64,000 nt of DNA, taken from contig JAFAVK010000035.1 of NCBI GenBank assembly GCA_019242475.1, positions 39,074-103,073 of the forward strand, written 5' to 3'. The notes beneath the pieces are model-generated. The model did not search any database. It was not told the DNA's origin and saw nothing but the letters and a program-made list of their open reading frames with translations. Shown here piece by piece: positions 62,293-64,000 of the stretch. Made by a program: the position numbers and the translations under genes. The stretch's first letter is position 1. Every line of letters starts with the position of its first letter. Origin of the DNA: Acidobacteriota bacterium. Lineage in GTDB: Bacteria; Acidobacteriota; Blastocatellia; Pyrinomonadales; Pyrinomonadaceae.

Positions 62293-62343
62293 TTGTCTTT
62301 CGCCAACTGCCGCCGGACGGCCTCGCGCCAAGCGTCTCCCACC

Positions 62344-62634
62344 TCACCTCCCGAAGAAGCCCGGATCCATCAGGTACCAGTTGTAGAGCCCCGCCGCCAG
62401 CCCCACGCCGAAGACGAGCAGTGCGATGAGCTTGTCCCGCGTCGTCTCCGGGCGCCCGCCCTTCGCCGGGAAGAGCAGTATGAACAGCCCGCCCACCACC
62501 CCGACCGGCCCGAACGCGGCCAGCTTCAGCGAGTAGCTCCCCTCCGTGCGCAGTTGGTGCCAGTTGACGTAGATGAGCCCCGCGAAGATCGCGATGATCG
62601 CCAACGCCAGCAGCCGAGCTTTCAGGTGACGCAT
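62344..62634 (-). CDS. Small membrane protein (96 aa)
   Basis: A 96-residue protein with three hydrophobic helices: LLALAIIAIFAGLIYVNWHQ, LAAFGPVGVVGGLFILLF and LIALLVFGVGLAAGLYNWYL. The loop between the second and third is basic (PAKGGRPETTRDK). No signal or enzyme motif is seen, and the family is not known to me. It is probably a small inner-membrane protein. It lies between two unrelated minus-strand unknowns. Confidence 0.7.
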   Translation of the reverse strand: MRHLKARLLALAIIAIFAGLIYVNWHQLRTEGSYSLKLAAFGPVGVVGGLFILLFPAKGGRPETTRDKLIALLVFGVGLAAGLYNWYLMDPGFFGR

Positions 62635-62684
62635 GAGTTTCGATGTGTCTGTCGGAGGCCGTCAGCAGACCGCGCCCGGACGCT

Positions 62685-63488
62685 CTAAGTGAAAGTCCAA
62701 CCGGGAAACTCGCCCCGCAACGTCGCCATGTGGCCCGAGACGCTCGCGGGCGACGCCGGCCCGCGCGTGGTGACAGTCCCCGAGCTATCGACGCTGAATC
62801 CGTAGGTGACGCTGTCGAACCGCGTCACGCTCTGCCCGCTGACCCCGTTGAGGGAGAGGACGGCGTCCCAGTTGACCGTCCCGCCCGCGCGCGCCTTGCG
62901 TGAGGGGGCGTCGTGGAAAGTGCCCACGTGTGTCGCCTCCTCCGCGTCCGTCCAGTAGAAGGGCTTGGTGTCGTCGTTGGGTTTCGGGTCGGTGTAGCTG
63001 TCGGGCGTGGCGAGGAGCGGGCCGCCCTTGTTGGCGTTGGTGACGATGGTCTGCGTCCACCGGAATCCGTCGGGGTAGTCGGTCGAAGAGGTGAGCCCGC
63101 TCCCCGTCGCCGTGATATCGACCCCGGTCGTCGTGGCCGACATGGAGGTCGAGCCGATGCTCTGATCCTGATCGTCCGCGGACGCCGTCTCGCTCTTGTC
63201 ACGCTGCGCCCCGGCGCGCAGCCCCTTGAACGGCGAGAAGCTGAGGAGGTCTATCTTCGGCCGCCGCGGCGGCCGGGGAGCCGCGGCGTGTAAGGTGATG
63301 CGGCCGAAGTCGTGACCCGGTCGGCCCCGGTCGGCGGCGGCCGATTCCCCTTCGGCGTCCCCCTTCGTCAAGGGCCGCAGGGGCGTGTCCGCCGCGCGGC
63401 TTTGCGCGAGGTGTTGCGGACTGAATGTCGGAGAGTCGGCGAACGCGGCCTGACGACCGGCCCTCGGCTTCTGCTCGAAAGTGTGCAC
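62685..63488 (-). CDS. Protein with eCIS-associated-type N-terminus and unknown C-terminal domain
   Basis: A 267-residue protein in two parts. The N-terminal ~75 residues (MHTFEQKPRAGRQ, FSPQHLAQSR, then PGHDFGRITLHAAAP) resemble the leader found on DUF4157-type proteins that accompany extracellular contractile injection systems, including the HDFxRIxxH signature. The DUF4157 HExxH protease core is missing. After a Pro-rich and polar linker, the C-terminal ~140 residues form an unknown domain (YPDGFRWTQTIVTNANKGGP, DDTKPFYWTDAEEATHVGTF, VTRFDSVTYGFSVDSSGTV). It may be a cargo or accessory of such a system. No sheath or tube gene is in the window. Confidence 0.65.
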   Translation of the reverse strand: MHTFEQKPRAGRQAAFADSPTFSPQHLAQSRAADTPLRPLTKGDAEGESAAADRGRPGHDFGRITLHAAAPRPPRRPKIDLLSFSPFKGLRAGAQRDKSETASADDQDQSIGSTSMSATTTGVDITATGSGLTSSTDYPDGFRWTQTIVTNANKGGPLLATPDSYTDPKPNDDTKPFYWTDAEEATHVGTFHDAPSRKARAGGTVNWDAVLSLNGVSGQSVTRFDSVTYGFSVDSSGTVTTRGPASPASVSGHMATLRGEFPGWTFT

Positions 63489-63787
63489 GGCTCAACTCCT
63501 TCGGTTCAGTTTCCCGAAGCCTGACTCCTGCCCGTTCAAATGACTCGGCACATCATACGCGAAGTTGGATTTCGTGAGGAAGGATTTCCGCGCGGCGCTG
63601 CTCGCTTCATCCCTCCGCGGCGCCCCGTGTCTTTTGCGATTTTGGGATTCCGGTTTGCGGAAACGGACACCGGACGGGCATGTGCCGGGGCGTTTCCGGG
63701 CGAAAAGCCCTGAAAAGCTGGCGGCCGCGACGGCGCGCGGCAGTGGTACGGAGGTTGTTGAGGGGCGTCGCGAGTGGAAGTGTTTCT

Positions 63788-64000
63788 GTGGACGTCAAGC
63801 AATCCCCTATGATCGACGTACGGCAACCCGCTATGGATATAAAACGCACCCCTACGGACGCGCCGCGCGCCGCCGCGGAAGTGAAGCGCCCATCTTTCGA
63901 CAAGCCGAGCTCGACCATGGACGTCAAGCGGCCCCGGCGGAAGAACCGGCGCCGCGTGAAGCTGGCCGCCTACGCCGTGCTGGGTGTGCTCGCCGTCGGG
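63788..64000 (+). CDS. Probable efflux membrane-fusion (HlyD/RND adaptor) protein, 3' truncated
   Basis: Only the first ~71 residues are visible; the gene runs off the window. The cytoplasmic N-terminus is basic with recurring MDVKR-like units (VDVKQSP, MIDVRQP, MDIKRTP, MDVKRPRRKNRRR) and is followed by the start of a hydrophobic helix (VKLAAYAVLGVLAVG). A short basic N-terminus with an MDIKR motif and one membrane anchor is common in RND efflux adaptor subunits of Acidobacteriota. This assignment rests on that similarity only. GTG at 63788, ATG at 63809 or ATG at 63833 could be the start; none has a strong ribosome site. The preceding 300 bp, divergent from the eCIS-like gene, show no other feature. 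Confidence 0.45.
   Translation, partial: MDVKQSPMIDVRQPAMDIKRTPTDAPRAAAEVKRPSFDKPSSTMDVKRPRRKNRRRVKLAAYAVLGVLAVG

Overview
The window is one strand-switching, gene-dense, GC-rich stretch of a bacterial chromosome. Two TonB-dependent receptors of the carboxypeptidase-regulatory-domain type (one the long Oar-like form), frequent GTG/TTG starts, a box-type benzoyl-CoA pathway and many word-like intergenic dyads suggest an Acidobacteriota member, perhaps Blastocatellia. That placement is inference; there is no rRNA, tRNA, CRISPR array or insertion sequence in view.

Layout. 0-6.2 kb: the 3' part of a secreted lamin-tail-domain protein, an EamA exporter, a Fis-type HTH protein and a LytS/LytTR-type two-component pair. 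6.3-12.5 kb: a tight operon of aminotransferase, double-SIS protein and FAH-family enzyme, preceded on the same strand by a large protein with an unrecognised ~800-residue N-terminal part and a C-terminal TIR domain. 12.7-18.3 kb: DNA end-joining parts split over three genes (free phosphoesterase domain, ATP-dependent ligase, phosphoesterase-polymerase). 18.5-29.2 kb: envelope/stress genes, rpiA, a phospholipase-D/cardiolipin-synthase-like protein, a zinc metallopeptidase, a TauE exporter and a TonB receptor. 29.5-36.8 kb: a seven-gene lysine operon (lysC-dapE-dapB-dapA-dapD-aminotransferase-asd, succinylase route).

37-51 kb looks like an aromatic-acid utilisation island. A TetR regulator with a clear promoter and an operator-like sequence is followed by a large TonB receptor that carries the same sequence upstream. 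Then come an alpha/beta hydrolase, a KAS III homologue lacking the usual His and Asn, an acyl-CoA ligase, a second hydrolase, a MaoC hydratase and an MFS transporter, facing boxB and boxC. BoxA and BoxD are not in the window. 51-64 kb holds an Asn-rich lipoprotein, a YflT-like protein, an amidase, homoserine dehydrogenase, a class V aminotransferase, an AidB-like acyl-CoA dehydrogenase, trehalase, a threonine-aldolase-like lyase, small unknowns, a protein with an N-terminus like those linked to contractile injection systems, and the start of a probable efflux adaptor.

The most unusual structure is non-coding. Many gene boundaries carry inverted repeats whose arms are short words repeated in tandem (AGTAGGC, GATGAAT, AACCGTA, GGCAAAA, CACAGAGA, ATTTCAA). 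These arms often supply the stop codon of the neighbouring gene, and one word lies in frame inside the linker of the end-joining polymerase. Two independent 21-bp tandem arrays, each 252 bp long, occupy two of the largest intergenic gaps.
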